Assembly (NCBI GenBank): GCA_007130265.1
Contig: SLST01000060.1
Coordinates: 1 to 9,412, forward strand
Length of the DNA: 9,412 nt
Origin: Spirochaetales bacterium
GTDB taxonomy: Bacteria > Spirochaetota > Spirochaetia > DSM-27196 > SLST01
Direction of reading: 5' to 3'
Shown: positions 1 through 6,644 of the stretch, one piece after another
How the letters are laid out: each line of letters begins with the position of its first letter
Numbering within the stretch: the first letter of the stretch is position 1
Position numbers and translations under genes: made by a program
Notes under the pieces: model-generated
The model's database searches: none
What the model saw: the letters and a program-made list of their open reading frames with translations, nothing else
Told to the model about the DNA's origin: nothing

Positions 1-530
1 TTCGCGCTTTTTTGGTGGACGCCGTGGTGGGTACGATACTGATCACCGCCGAACACGATGTCAATGTGCGCAGCATCCTTGATCATTCCGATTACTCCTG
101 GGAGTCACTGGAACACGTCCGCACCCGCCGTGCCTGCCTGATGTGGCTTTGCGGTATGCTCCGCGAGGTAAGAGCTGCCGTTCAACACCCCAGTCACGAT
201 CGAGACGCCTGTCTGGTCCAGATGATCAAGGATCACGTCTGGGATCACCTTGAGGACGTCCTGACGCTTGACACCCTTGCCGGTCACTTCATGTTCAGTG
301 CGAACCATCTCAATTCCATCTTCAAACGTCGTACCGGGGAGACGATCCCCTCGTTCGTTGTCCGAGCAAGGATCGCTCATGCCAAAACCCTTCTGGCCAA
401 ACCCCAGATGCGACTCTACGAGGTCGCCGCGACGGTCGGATACCGCCATCTCCCTAACTTCAACGCGCTGTTTCGGCGGTTCACCGGGATGACGCTGAAC
501 GAGTACAGGCAGAGGGGAACGGATGTCTGA
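1..530 (+). CDS. AraC-type (YesN-like) response regulator, C-terminal part, cut by the left edge
   Basis: DNA-binding transcription regulator, probably the partner of the sensor kinase that follows. The frame is open to the left edge (first full codon at base 3), so the true start and any receiver domain lie outside the window; the TTG at 12 is unlikely to be the real start. The last ~100 residues (about bases 220-520) form a double helix-turn-helix of the AraC/XylS family. The first helix-turn-helix contains LDTLAGHFMFSANHLNSIFK, followed by RRTGETIPSFVVRARIAHAK. The second contains LYEVAATVGYRHLPNFNALF and ends in the typical FRRFTGMTLNEYRQ signature. The preceding ~75 residues are a poorly conserved linker, as in YesN-type regulators. 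The stop codon overlaps the next start by 8 bases, so the two are translated together. Calling it a response regulator rests on this pairing; the receiver domain itself is not visible. Confidence 0.9.
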   Translation, partial: RAFLVDAVVGTILITAEHDVNVRSILDHSDYSWESLEHVRTRRACLMWLCGMLREVRAAVQHPSHDRDACLVQMIKDHVWDHLEDVLTLDTLAGHFMFSANHLNSIFKRRTGETIPSFVVRARIAHAKTLLAKPQMRLYEVAATVGYRHLPNFNALFRRFTGMTLNEYRQRGTDV

Positions 531-2430
531 ACGGATCGGAGCTTGGCTGACGTACGTCCGCGAGGTGTTGAACAGGATCACCGGAAGATTTCTCCTTGAC
601 ACACCAATTCGGACAAAGCTTGTGGTCATTGCGGGTATTGTCACGTTGGTGCCGGTGACAGGCCTTGGTGTTGTCCATTATCTGATCTCAAAAGCCAGGC
701 TACTAGAAACGGAGAATGCTGCGGTAGTCTCCAGCGTACGGCAAGTTCAAGACTACCTTGATTACCATTTTGAGACCGTACTGATTAAGAGCGATGTCCT
801 GGTCCAAAACCGGCGACTGATTCAACTGTTACAGATGCATCCTGGAAGACCGCTCGACCGTGCAATGTTGATCGAGGAAGTGCACTCCATATTGCGCCCC
901 GTGGTCTTTGGGTTTAACGGTCCGATGTATCCGTACGGCATCGTGCCGACTGCATACGAAACCAGCAGTGAGGTCACCGTGTATACGGCGAATCCGGCGG
1001 TGTTTTCGTTGGGAGACGGCATCCATGGTGTCGGTTTTCGCTCGTCTGAAGGGCTTACATCCGAGCCATGGTACACGCAAACGGTCGGGCGTGAGCATAG
1101 TGTAACGTGGCTGGCTGCCCCGGGATCCGGTACGTCGCGGCGGGATCAAGCGGTACTCTTCCGCCGGTTGGTGGATTTCCGCACCGGCGAGTCGATAGGC
1201 GCCGTCCGGCTTTCGATCCCCTTGGAGTCCATCTCACGAGTTTTGAGAGGCGGTTCCTTCCGTGACGGTTGGGTACTGGCGCTGGTGTCCGGTGATGGCA
1301 GACTGGTCGCGGGAACCGATCCCGATACGTTCATTCCCGACGTCCTTCCTTTTCTACGCCAGCAGTTTTCTGAAGCGGCCGGCGAGCCATCGGACACCGC
1401 CCGCTTGGTTCACCATGGAACCGAATATGTAGCGTACGGAACAACCTCAAGGATTACCGGCTGGTCTGTGTTCGCCGCAGCGCCATACGATCACCTCACG
1501 GCCTTAATAGGCTCTCTGCGGTTGACTGCGACGTGGTTTACAGCTGCGGCATTCCTGGTAGCGCTCGGCTTGATGAGTATCCTGTCTCGATCGCTACTCG
1601 ATCGGTTGGCGAAGCTGGCCGACAAAATCGACCGCGCTGCCGCCGATACCGGAACGGAGCTACAACCGATCGGTGGTAACGACGAACTGGGGCGCCTAGA
1701 CTGCCGGTTCAACACAATGGTCGACCGTATCAACGACTTGATCCATACCGAGTATGAGCTGCGCCTTAATGCGAAGATGATCGAGGCCGAGTTGCTCCAA
1801 GAACAGTTGAACCCGCACCTGTTGTATAATTCGCTTTCAGCCCTACGCTGGACCGCACGTGAGGCGGGTGAGCACAGGATACACGGGCTTACCGACAGAC
1901 TGATCAGATTTCTCAAATCGATATTGAGCGACGGCCGCCTTGTCGTCCCGGTACTCCAAGAGATCGCCATCGTGGAGGACTACTTTGCGCTGTGTCGCGA
2001 TGTCTACGGACTACAGTGTGCGCTATGCACTGAGGTGGATCCGCACCTTGGTGATTCTTACTGTATCAAGCTGATTCTCCAACCCGTAGTGGAAAACGCT
2101 GTGATGCACGGGCTGCGGCCATTGAAGACACCGGGCAAACTCATGATACGTGCTTGCCGTCACGACCGGCAGGTAGTGTTCACCGTCGATGACAACGGAA
2201 TCGGATTCGACTCGGCGACCATGGATGATCCACGGTATAGATCTGGCGACGAGGGACACGGGTTCGGCATTCGCAACTTGAAGCGGCGGATAGAGTTGGC
2301 GTACGGAACAACAAACGCAGTGGAAATTGCCTCGAAGCCCGGTGAGGGAACCAGTGTAACCGTCCGCATCCCGTTAACAACTCAGAGTCAGGCGGAAGGT
2401 TTTGAGCATCGTGTACGCCGACTGGAATAA
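523..2430 (+). CDS. YesM-like membrane sensor histidine kinase
   Basis: Integral-membrane sensor kinase of 635 aa, normal length for the YesM family, which usually senses extracytoplasmic sugars or related signals and phosphorylates an AraC-type regulator. Layout: a cytoplasmic N-terminus, membrane segment at about 32-55 (KLVVIAGIVTLVPVTGLGVV), an extracytoplasmic Cache-like sensor domain at 57-330, a second membrane segment at about 336-356, and a HAMP linker at 357-410. Then comes the His_kinase domain with the phosphoacceptor in QLNPHLLYNSL (His432), and a HATPase domain with N-box VVENAVMHG (Asn525), G1 DDNGIGFD (556-563) and G2 GHGFGIRNLKRR (578-589). All catalytic motifs are intact. The ATG at 523 is supported by AGAGGGGA at 511-518 and overlaps the regulator's stop (ATGTCTGA). 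By eye its base composition is less GC-rich than the genes from 2461 onward. The ligand cannot be read from sequence. Confidence 0.95.
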   Translation: MSERIGAWLTYVREVLNRITGRFLLDTPIRTKLVVIAGIVTLVPVTGLGVVHYLISKARLLETENAAVVSSVRQVQDYLDYHFETVLIKSDVLVQNRRLIQLLQMHPGRPLDRAMLIEEVHSILRPVVFGFNGPMYPYGIVPTAYETSSEVTVYTANPAVFSLGDGIHGVGFRSSEGLTSEPWYTQTVGREHSVTWLAAPGSGTSRRDQAVLFRRLVDFRTGESIGAVRLSIPLESISRVLRGGSFRDGWVLALVSGDGRLVAGTDPDTFIPDVLPFLRQQFSEAAGEPSDTARLVHHGTEYVAYGTTSRITGWSVFAAAPYDHLTALIGSLRLTATWFTAAAFLVALGLMSILSRSLLDRLAKLADKIDRAAADTGTELQPIGGNDELGRLDCRFNTMVDRINDLIHTEYELRLNAKMIEAELLQEQLNPHLLYNSLSALRWTAREAGEHRIHGLTDRLIRFLKSILSDGRLVVPVLQEIAIVEDYFALCRDVYGLQCALCTEVDPHLGDSYCIKLILQPVVENAVMHGLRPLKTPGKLMIRACRHDRQVVFTVDDNGIGFDSATMDDPRYRSGDEGHGFGIRNLKRRIELAYGTTNAVEIASKPGEGTSVTVRIPLTTQSQAEGFEHRVRRLE

Positions 2431-2460
2431 TCGCTTAACTCGGCGAAAGACGGAGGGTTT

Positions 2461-3525
2461 ATGCACGTATTGATCATCGGTGGTACCGGTCAGATCTCCA
2501 CGTCGCTGACCTGGAAACTGGCCGGCGACGGACACGACGTGACGATTTTCAACCGTGGCGAACGTCGCGTCGCGCTACCGGAGACCGTGCGGATCGTCCA
2601 AGGAAACCGGGAAGACCGGACGGGCCTCCAGGCCGTCGCGCAGCAACGCGCCTTCGACACGGTCTTTGACTTCATCTGCTGGAACCCCGACCACGCCCGG
2701 GCCGATGTCGCAACCTTTGCCGGACGGTGCGGGCAGTTTGTCTACATCTCCACCGCCTGGGTGTACGGCCCGCCGCGGAGCTTCCCGGTGACGGAGGATC
2801 ACCCCTGCGCGCCGGTCGACGGATACGGCAAGAACAAGCTTGCCGCCGAAGAGGCATTCCGGGACGCGATGAAACGGCAACACTTCCCGGCCACGATCAT
2901 GCGGTTTCACGCCACGTACAACGATCACTCGGCTTGGCCCAGCCTCCTGCAGGAGGATCCGACTGTGCCGTACAGAATCCTCAACCACCGGCCGTTGATG
3001 ATCCACGACCGCGGGGTTCTGCCCACCCATTTTCTGCACGCCGACGACGCGGCGGTGGCTCTGGCCGGAGTCATTGAGCGACCGGAACAGACGTGCTACG
3101 AGACGTTCAATATCGTCGGTGAATCGATCGCCTGGAAGGACGTATTTGACGGTCTCGGACGCGTGCTCGGTGCAGTACCGCACTATGCACCGCTGCCCGC
3201 GGAGTACATCATCGAGCGTTTCCCGGAACGGACCTGGCCGCTCCGCGGCGTCCACCAGTTTGCCATGACACTCTCAAACAGCAAGTTGAACGCGGTGTTG
3301 CCGGGATTCTCAATCACAGTCTCGACCGAGGACGGTTTCCGCCGCCGTCTGGAGTTGCCGGACTCCGTCGATCGGCCCGACGCCTCGACCGATCCCGCCC
3401 GGGAACTAACCCGGAAAATCGATGCCTCGATCGACGCCTGGGACCGCCTGCGCGGCAGCGGCCGGGCCGATCACCACGCCAACATGACGGAGGTCGATGC
3501 GGGATGGAAAGCCTGGTTCGGTTAA
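2461..3525 (+). CDS. NAD-dependent epimerase/dehydratase-like SDR protein
   Basis: Cytoplasmic extended short-chain dehydrogenase/reductase-type protein (354 aa, usual length), probably acting on a sugar, nucleotide sugar or sugar acid. The Rossmann N-terminus begins at residue 1 with MHVLIIGGTGQIS, and the second strand ends in IFNRGE, with Asn/Arg after the strand where cofactor preference is set. The catalytic region shows VYISTAWVYG (Ser97) and YGKNK, giving the Tyr122-x3-Lys126 pair. THFLHADDAAVAL (189-201) matches the conserved 'H-x-D-D-x-A' strand of this superfamily. The last ~50 residues are a charged helical tail. It starts 30 bases after the kinase with a strong GGAGG at 2452-2456, so it is probably cotranscribed with the two-component genes. 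Members of this broad group also include CSP41-like RNA-binding proteins, but the retained YxxxK pair favours an enzyme. Exact substrate unknown. Confidence 0.85.
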   Translation: MHVLIIGGTGQISTSLTWKLAGDGHDVTIFNRGERRVALPETVRIVQGNREDRTGLQAVAQQRAFDTVFDFICWNPDHARADVATFAGRCGQFVYISTAWVYGPPRSFPVTEDHPCAPVDGYGKNKLAAEEAFRDAMKRQHFPATIMRFHATYNDHSAWPSLLQEDPTVPYRILNHRPLMIHDRGVLPTHFLHADDAAVALAGVIERPEQTCYETFNIVGESIAWKDVFDGLGRVLGAVPHYAPLPAEYIIERFPERTWPLRGVHQFAMTLSNSKLNAVLPGFSITVSTEDGFRRRLELPDSVDRPDASTDPARELTRKIDASIDAWDRLRGSGRADHHANMTEVDAGWKAWFG

Positions 3526-3700
3526 GCGCCTGTTGGATCAACCGCCGGAGTCAACCGCATAGAAACGACCCGACCTTTATCCCTGAATGCGAAATTGAGC
3601 AAGTCAAGGCTATCCCGGCGCAACATCTGCAGAATACAATCGAGCTTGGCGCGGTGATCGTCGCCCCTCCAAGTGTCTGGTTTTCGGAGGGCATACGCGG

Positions 3701-3727
3701 AGTATAGCACGATCAAAGACAGTACAA
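3701..3727 (-). promoter_or_regulatory. Candidate extended -10 promoter facing the epimerase gene
   Basis: On the minus strand TGCTATACT (3701-3709) fits an extended -10 (TGnTATAAT, one mismatch). TTGTAC (3722-3727) lies 15 bases upstream as a -35-like hexamer; the spacer is shorter than ideal, though an extended -10 tolerates a poor -35. Transcription would run from about 3694 toward, and antisense to, the 3' end of the epimerase-like gene. No gene is recognisable downstream of it, so this is either an antisense or small-RNA promoter, a relic, or chance. Confidence 0.25.
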
Positions 3728-3736
3728 GAGTCGGGC

Positions 3737-3765
3737 TTTTCACGTCCGCGTTTCCGAGGCATACT
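3737..3765 (+). promoter_or_regulatory. Candidate promoter for the oxidoreductase remnant
   Basis: TTTTCA (3737-3742) and CATACT (3760-3765) are each four of six matches to sigma70-type hexamers with a 17-base spacer. A transcript from here would begin at or within a few bases of the ATG at 3774, giving a nearly leaderless message. That agrees with the lack of any Shine-Dalgarno sequence before this start. Weak evidence, by eye only. Confidence 0.25.
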
Positions 3766-3773
3766 TTGTCGAT

Positions 3774-4034
3774 ATGAAACATCCGCACCTACTCACGCCG
3801 ATCGACGTTGCGCGGGTAGAAAACCGCAACCGGATCGTCATCCCACCGCCGGTAATCTCGCGGACCGCAGACGACGGCTACATCATCGCCGCACACGTGA
3901 CTGTTAGCAGAGGTGAACGCGGCACGGCTCGCAAGCTCAGCGAGATCATCTGGCACATGCTCTACGAGGAACAACCGTTTGACGAGACGAGGAGGAGGAA
4001 TCCTGAGATTCGCCGCAAGGCGATGGACATGTAG
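3774..4034 (+). pseudogene. Chimeric remnant: Old Yellow Enzyme N-terminus joined to IS110 transposase C-terminus
   Basis: An 86-residue open frame that reads as two unrelated protein ends. Residues 1-42 match the N-terminus of NADH:flavin oxidoreductases (Old Yellow Enzyme/FadH type): HPHLLTPIDV, then NRNRIVIPPPV, then ADDGYI. This corresponds to the first strand and the FMN-contacting 'KNRIVMPPM' turn of the barrel. The rest of the ~350-residue or longer enzyme is absent. From about residue 43 the text changes to GTARKLSEIIWHMLYEEQPF, which resembles the tail of IS110-family (transposase_20) transposases. The junction lies near 3900-3930. No Shine-Dalgarno precedes the ATG. The simplest account is insertion of an IS110 element into an oxidoreductase gene, followed by deletion of most of both. 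A functional product is unlikely. The flavin-enzyme half is the firmer of the two identifications. Confidence 0.6.
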
Positions 4035-4114
4035 GCGGCAGCATTGGATGTCGCGTGACCCAGCGTTGCGGGGAAGGTAACCACTGAGCCAGTTGGGCTC
4101 ACGGTTGACTTTTT
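3905..4114 (+). mobile_element. Right-end remnant of an IS110-family element
   Basis: This covers the transposase C-terminal tail (to the TAG at 4032-4034) plus about 80 noncoding bases to the T5 run at 4110-4114. IS110-family elements have no long terminal inverted repeats and carry structured noncoding ends. Several form a promoter at the circle junction from an outward-facing -35 at the right end. Here TTGACT (4105-4110) sits just at the presumed edge and would serve as such a -35. The left end and the catalytic DEDD part are missing, so the element is dead. The boundary positions are estimates. Confidence 0.45.
4079..4114 (+). terminator. Hairpin plus T5 run before the glycoside hydrolase gene
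   Basis: TGAGCC (4085-4090) pairs perfectly with GGCTCA (4096-4101) around the loop AGTTG. The stem can extend past an internal loop through AACC (4079-4082) with GGTT (4103-4106). TTTTT follows at 4110-4114. This has the shape of an intrinsic terminator, but the T run starts 3 bases after the outer stem, so its efficiency is doubtful. It lies 13 bases before the next ATG, so it could stop transcripts from upstream, act as a leader attenuator, or simply be the structured end of the IS110 remnant. Confidence 0.35.
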
Positions 4115-4116
4115 GT

Positions 4117-4124
4117 GGGGGGGG
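4117..4124 (+). promoter_or_regulatory. G8 tract serving as the ribosome binding site of the glycoside hydrolase gene
   Basis: A run of eight G ends 3 bases before the ATG at 4128 and is the only purine-rich block upstream, so it probably substitutes for a Shine-Dalgarno sequence. A TTG at 4113 is in frame, but starting there would translate the G tract itself; the ATG is the better start. Such mononucleotide runs are prone to slippage, which here would change the spacing or strength of ribosome binding rather than the reading frame. Confidence 0.4.
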
Positions 4125-4127
4125 ATC

Positions 4128-5504
4128 ATGGACGATAAGCGAATCGCGCCGAGCGCGACGAACAGGCGCTACTGGGACGTTAGCGGCGCACCGAAGCTGC
4201 TCTTTGGCGGTAGCAATACGCACAACCTGTTCCAGTGGACTGATCGTCGGCTGACCGAGCATCTGGACCTGCTGGTTGAGTGCGGCGGCAACTACGTGCG
4301 CAACACGATGTCCGACCGCGAGGAGCACGGGATTCCGCCGTTCGCGGCCGGCCCCGACGGCACGTTCGATCTGGACACTTGGAGCGACGAGTATTGGGAG
4401 CGGCTGTCGACGTTCCTTACTGAGACCGCGCGTCGCGGGATCGTCGTTCACCTGACGCTGTGGGACCAGCACGACCTGTCGGACGCGCTGTGGAAGGTCC
4501 ATCCGTGGAACCCGGCGTGCAACGCGAACTACGACGCGGCGGCGCTTCCCGACGCGAAGGCGTTCTTCCGCACCGTCGACGACGACAACTCGGTCGTCAT
4601 CGACTACCAGCAACGGTTCGTCGATCGGATCCTGGACACGACGCTGCCGTACCGCCACGTGCTCTACAACGTCGGGAACGAAGCGTGGACCGGCCTTCGC
4701 TGGGAGCGTTTCTGGGCCAGCCGGATCCACGAACGGGCGCAGGCCGCCGGTGCCGGCGCGTACGTGACCGCCATGCACATCGCGCCGGAGACGACCGTTC
4801 GATCGACGATATCGCACCGGGAGTCGTTCGACTTCGCCGACGTGTCTCAGGTGAACCAGGAGGCGATGGGCCGGATGGGCCGCAGTCACATGGATTCGCT
4901 CCTGCTGTGGCGATCATTGATCCCCGAGCACGACCCGTTTCCCATGACGATCGAGAAGGTCTACAGAGGTGGTGACCGCGACGACCACCAGTTCGGCACG
5001 ACGCGCATGGCACAGCACCGGTACTGGCGCAACGTGTTTGGGGGCTGCTCGACGGTCCGCTTTCACCGGCCGATCCGGGAAGGCTGGGGCGGGATCGGAT
5101 TGACCGAGCCCGCGCAGGCGATGGTCCGGTCGATGCGGCTCTTCGTGGACGCGTTCGACGTCCCAGCTTCTACCCCGCACAACGACGTCATCGTATCGGA
5201 CACCGACGATGGACCGTACTGCCTGGCCAGACTCGGGGTCGCGTACGCCTTTCTGTTCCTGAACGGCGGATCGGTCGAGTTCGACCCGTGGTTCGATCTG
5301 GCGTCATTCAGGTGCCGCTGGTTGGACGTGGACAGCAGCAGGTGGAGCGACCGTGACGGGCAGATCGGCGTCGACTGGCACGAGTACACGGTCTGGACCG
5401 GCGAATCGGCGAGGGTGCCCCGGTACGGACGTTGCGCGCTCAATGCGCCGGCTGACGGCCTGTGGGTCGCGGTGCTCACGCCGACGACCGAGGCTGCGTC
5501 GTGA
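4128..5504 (+). CDS. Putative glycoside hydrolase, clan GH-A-like TIM barrel
   Basis: Cytoplasmic protein of 458 aa without a signal peptide, resembling the apiosidase-like/DUF4038 type and other cellulase-fold hydrolases. Numbering from the ATG: early barrel motif LLFGGSNTHNLFQW (24-37), then GGNYVRNTMSD, typical of the 'G-x-N-x-x-R' strand, and VVHLTLWDQHD. The likely acid/base is Glu185 in YNVGNEAWTG, the clan-A 'NE' at the end of strand 4. A candidate nucleophile is Glu276 in PMTIEKVYRGG, near where strand 7 should end. The last ~110 residues look like a small beta domain (AYAFLFLNGGSVEF). Its stop overlaps the next gene's GTG by four bases (GTGA), so the two are translated together and probably share a substrate. 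The lack of a secretion signal suggests it acts on an imported small glycoside. The exact family and substrate are not determined. Confidence 0.72.
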   Translation: MDDKRIAPSATNRRYWDVSGAPKLLFGGSNTHNLFQWTDRRLTEHLDLLVECGGNYVRNTMSDREEHGIPPFAAGPDGTFDLDTWSDEYWERLSTFLTETARRGIVVHLTLWDQHDLSDALWKVHPWNPACNANYDAAALPDAKAFFRTVDDDNSVVIDYQQRFVDRILDTTLPYRHVLYNVGNEAWTGLRWERFWASRIHERAQAAGAGAYVTAMHIAPETTVRSTISHRESFDFADVSQVNQEAMGRMGRSHMDSLLLWRSLIPEHDPFPMTIEKVYRGGDRDDHQFGTTRMAQHRYWRNVFGGCSTVRFHRPIREGWGGIGLTEPAQAMVRSMRLFVDAFDVPASTPHNDVIVSDTDDGPYCLARLGVAYAFLFLNGGSVEFDPWFDLASFRCRWLDVDSSRWSDRDGQIGVDWHEYTVWTGESARVPRYGRCALNAPADGLWVAVLTPTTEAAS

Positions 5505-6487
5505 GCGGGTCGGCGATCGGTGGCGGGCAGGAAGCCCGGATCACGCTTCCCTACGACGCAACGTGTCCGGTCGTCTACGACAACGATGACCACCGGGACG
5601 TCTACACCGATGAATACTTGTACGCGCTCGCGTCGGCCGGACAGATCGACCTGCGCGGGATCATCACGAGCTACCCGCACGATCAGGACGAGTACCGCGA
5701 GTTCGTCGCCGGTCGCACTTGGATCGTCGAGCTCGCCCGGCAGAGCGGCATGACGCGGCTGCCCGACCCGATCGGGGGCACGAACGTGCGGCTTGCGCGC
5801 CCGGCGAGCGGCAGCATCGAAGACGCCGCGCAGCTGGACTGCGCGGGTGGTCGGCTCATCGTCGAAGCAGCTCGAGACGCGAGTCCCGAGCGTCCGCTCG
5901 TCGTCGTGATGGGCGGACCGCTTACTTCCGCCGCCGACGCGTACCTGATCGACCCGTCGATAGCCGACCGTGTCGTTGTATCGGCGCTCTTCGGATCGTT
6001 CGACGGTTTTTACCGGTGGAACGCGGGTCTCGACCGATGGGCCGCGCAGATCGTCGTCGAACGCCTGCGCGTCGTGATCTTTCCGGAGGTCGCAAACCTC
6101 GACTTTGCCGCGCGCGTCCCGAAGGCGAGACTGCCCGAGCTGCCGGAGACCCCGCTGCGCGAGTGGATGATCGCAAAGCACCACCCGTCGAACGATCTCC
6201 CGTCCGAGCGCGACGCCGACGGTCAACCAGCGATCTCGCTCGTCCGCCCCGACTACTGCCGGGCGGCGCGCCGGGTCGTGCTCGACCCGACGACGACCGG
6301 AACGCGCGCAGCGTCGCACGGCGGCACCGCTTCGGTTGCCCGTCCCGCGGGCGCGCCTGCCGACACCGTCCCGCTCTACGCCGACGATCCGTACGGACGC
6401 TCCCTCCTGGTAACCGACGTCGATGTCGACGTCGCGACGCAGGAGTTCTTCCGGGCGTTGTCCAATCCGGCGGCGTACGGTCGCTGA
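5501..6487 (+). CDS. Nucleoside hydrolase-family protein with a divergent metal site
   Basis: Cytoplasmic protein of 328 aa, the normal size for inosine/uridine-preferring nucleoside hydrolases, which cleave N-glycosidic bonds with a bound Ca2+. I start it at GTG 5501, which overlaps the previous stop as GTGA and has CGAGG at 5489-5493. Family signs: an N-terminal strand and acidic loop (PVVYDNDDHRDVYTDEY, 23-39) followed by ALASAGQIDLRGIIT; VVVMGGPLTSAADAYLIDP (134-152), matching the conserved 'GPLTNxA...P' region; and the C-terminal ending VTDVDVDVATQEFFRAL, like 'VDxxxF'. The usual DxDxxxDD calcium loop is changed: Asp27 and Asp29 fit, but the DD pair is replaced by DV (33-34), or is displaced to Asp37-Glu38 by an insertion. 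Either the substrate differs from ordinary nucleosides or activity is altered. DUF1593-like members are an alternative placement. Confidence 0.75.
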   Translation: MSGSAIGGGQEARITLPYDATCPVVYDNDDHRDVYTDEYLYALASAGQIDLRGIITSYPHDQDEYREFVAGRTWIVELARQSGMTRLPDPIGGTNVRLARPASGSIEDAAQLDCAGGRLIVEAARDASPERPLVVVMGGPLTSAADAYLIDPSIADRVVVSALFGSFDGFYRWNAGLDRWAAQIVVERLRVVIFPEVANLDFAARVPKARLPELPETPLREWMIAKHHPSNDLPSERDADGQPAISLVRPDYCRAARRVVLDPTTTGTRAASHGGTASVARPAGAPADTVPLYADDPYGRSLLVTDVDVDVATQEFFRALSNPAAYGR

Positions 6488-6638
6488 GAGTACCAGTGTG
6501 ACGCGCAGCAGGATTCATGAGTTCCCGATCGTTCCCTGACGAACACCGAATCCGTCGGTGCCCGAGCCCGACCTTCACACTCGAAGCCGGCCACCGGTCG
6601 ATCTTGCGCCGCTTCTGTGATATCGTGTACTTGGGCCA

Positions 6639-6644
6639 TATAAG
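6639..6644 (+). promoter_or_regulatory. Candidate -10 element upstream of deoC
   Basis: TATAAG at 6639-6644 is the best -10-like hexamer in the 203-base gap before deoC, 46 bases ahead of the start codon. No convincing -35 is found at 16-18 bases. An alternative is TTGCGC (6604-6609) with TACTTG (6628-6633) at an 18-base spacing. The same gap has a 6-bp inverted repeat, CACCGA (6544-6549) with TCGGTG (6555-6560), that is not followed by T residues. A separate deoC promoter is plausible but weakly supported. Confidence 0.2.

Larger units (their letters stand above)
3526..3773. other. Intergenic gap with weak promoter-like signals
   Basis: This 248-base stretch between the epimerase-like gene and the chimeric remnant holds no convincing gene. 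It looks less GC-rich than its flanks. Open frames exist on both strands (+ 3504-3707, - 3522-3788), but their translations match no family I recognise and have no ribosome binding site. No hairpin followed by a T run marks the end of the upstream operon. Two promoter-like signals, one per strand, are listed separately. Confidence 0.5.

Noticed and set aside
3522..3788. Minus-strand open frame of 88 codons covering the intergenic gap
   Set aside because: No ribosome binding site and no family I recognise. I considered it a lost gene's tail but could not support it.
3789..4889. Long minus-strand open frame (366 codons) opposite the scar and the glycoside hydrolase gene
   Set aside because: It lies antisense to a gene with clear enzyme motifs, has an Arg/Val/Asp-rich low-information product, and crosses two unrelated regions; a by-product of GC-rich codon use.
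5063..6319. Long minus-strand open frame (418 codons) opposite the two hydrolases
   Set aside because: It spans the junction of two coupled genes in antisense and shows no recognisable domain; shadow of the real frames.
6416..6438. GTCGA/ACGTCG-rich, palindrome-like stretch
   Set aside because: It is explained by the Asp-Val repeats (DVDVDVA) encoded near the end of the nucleoside-hydrolase-like gene.
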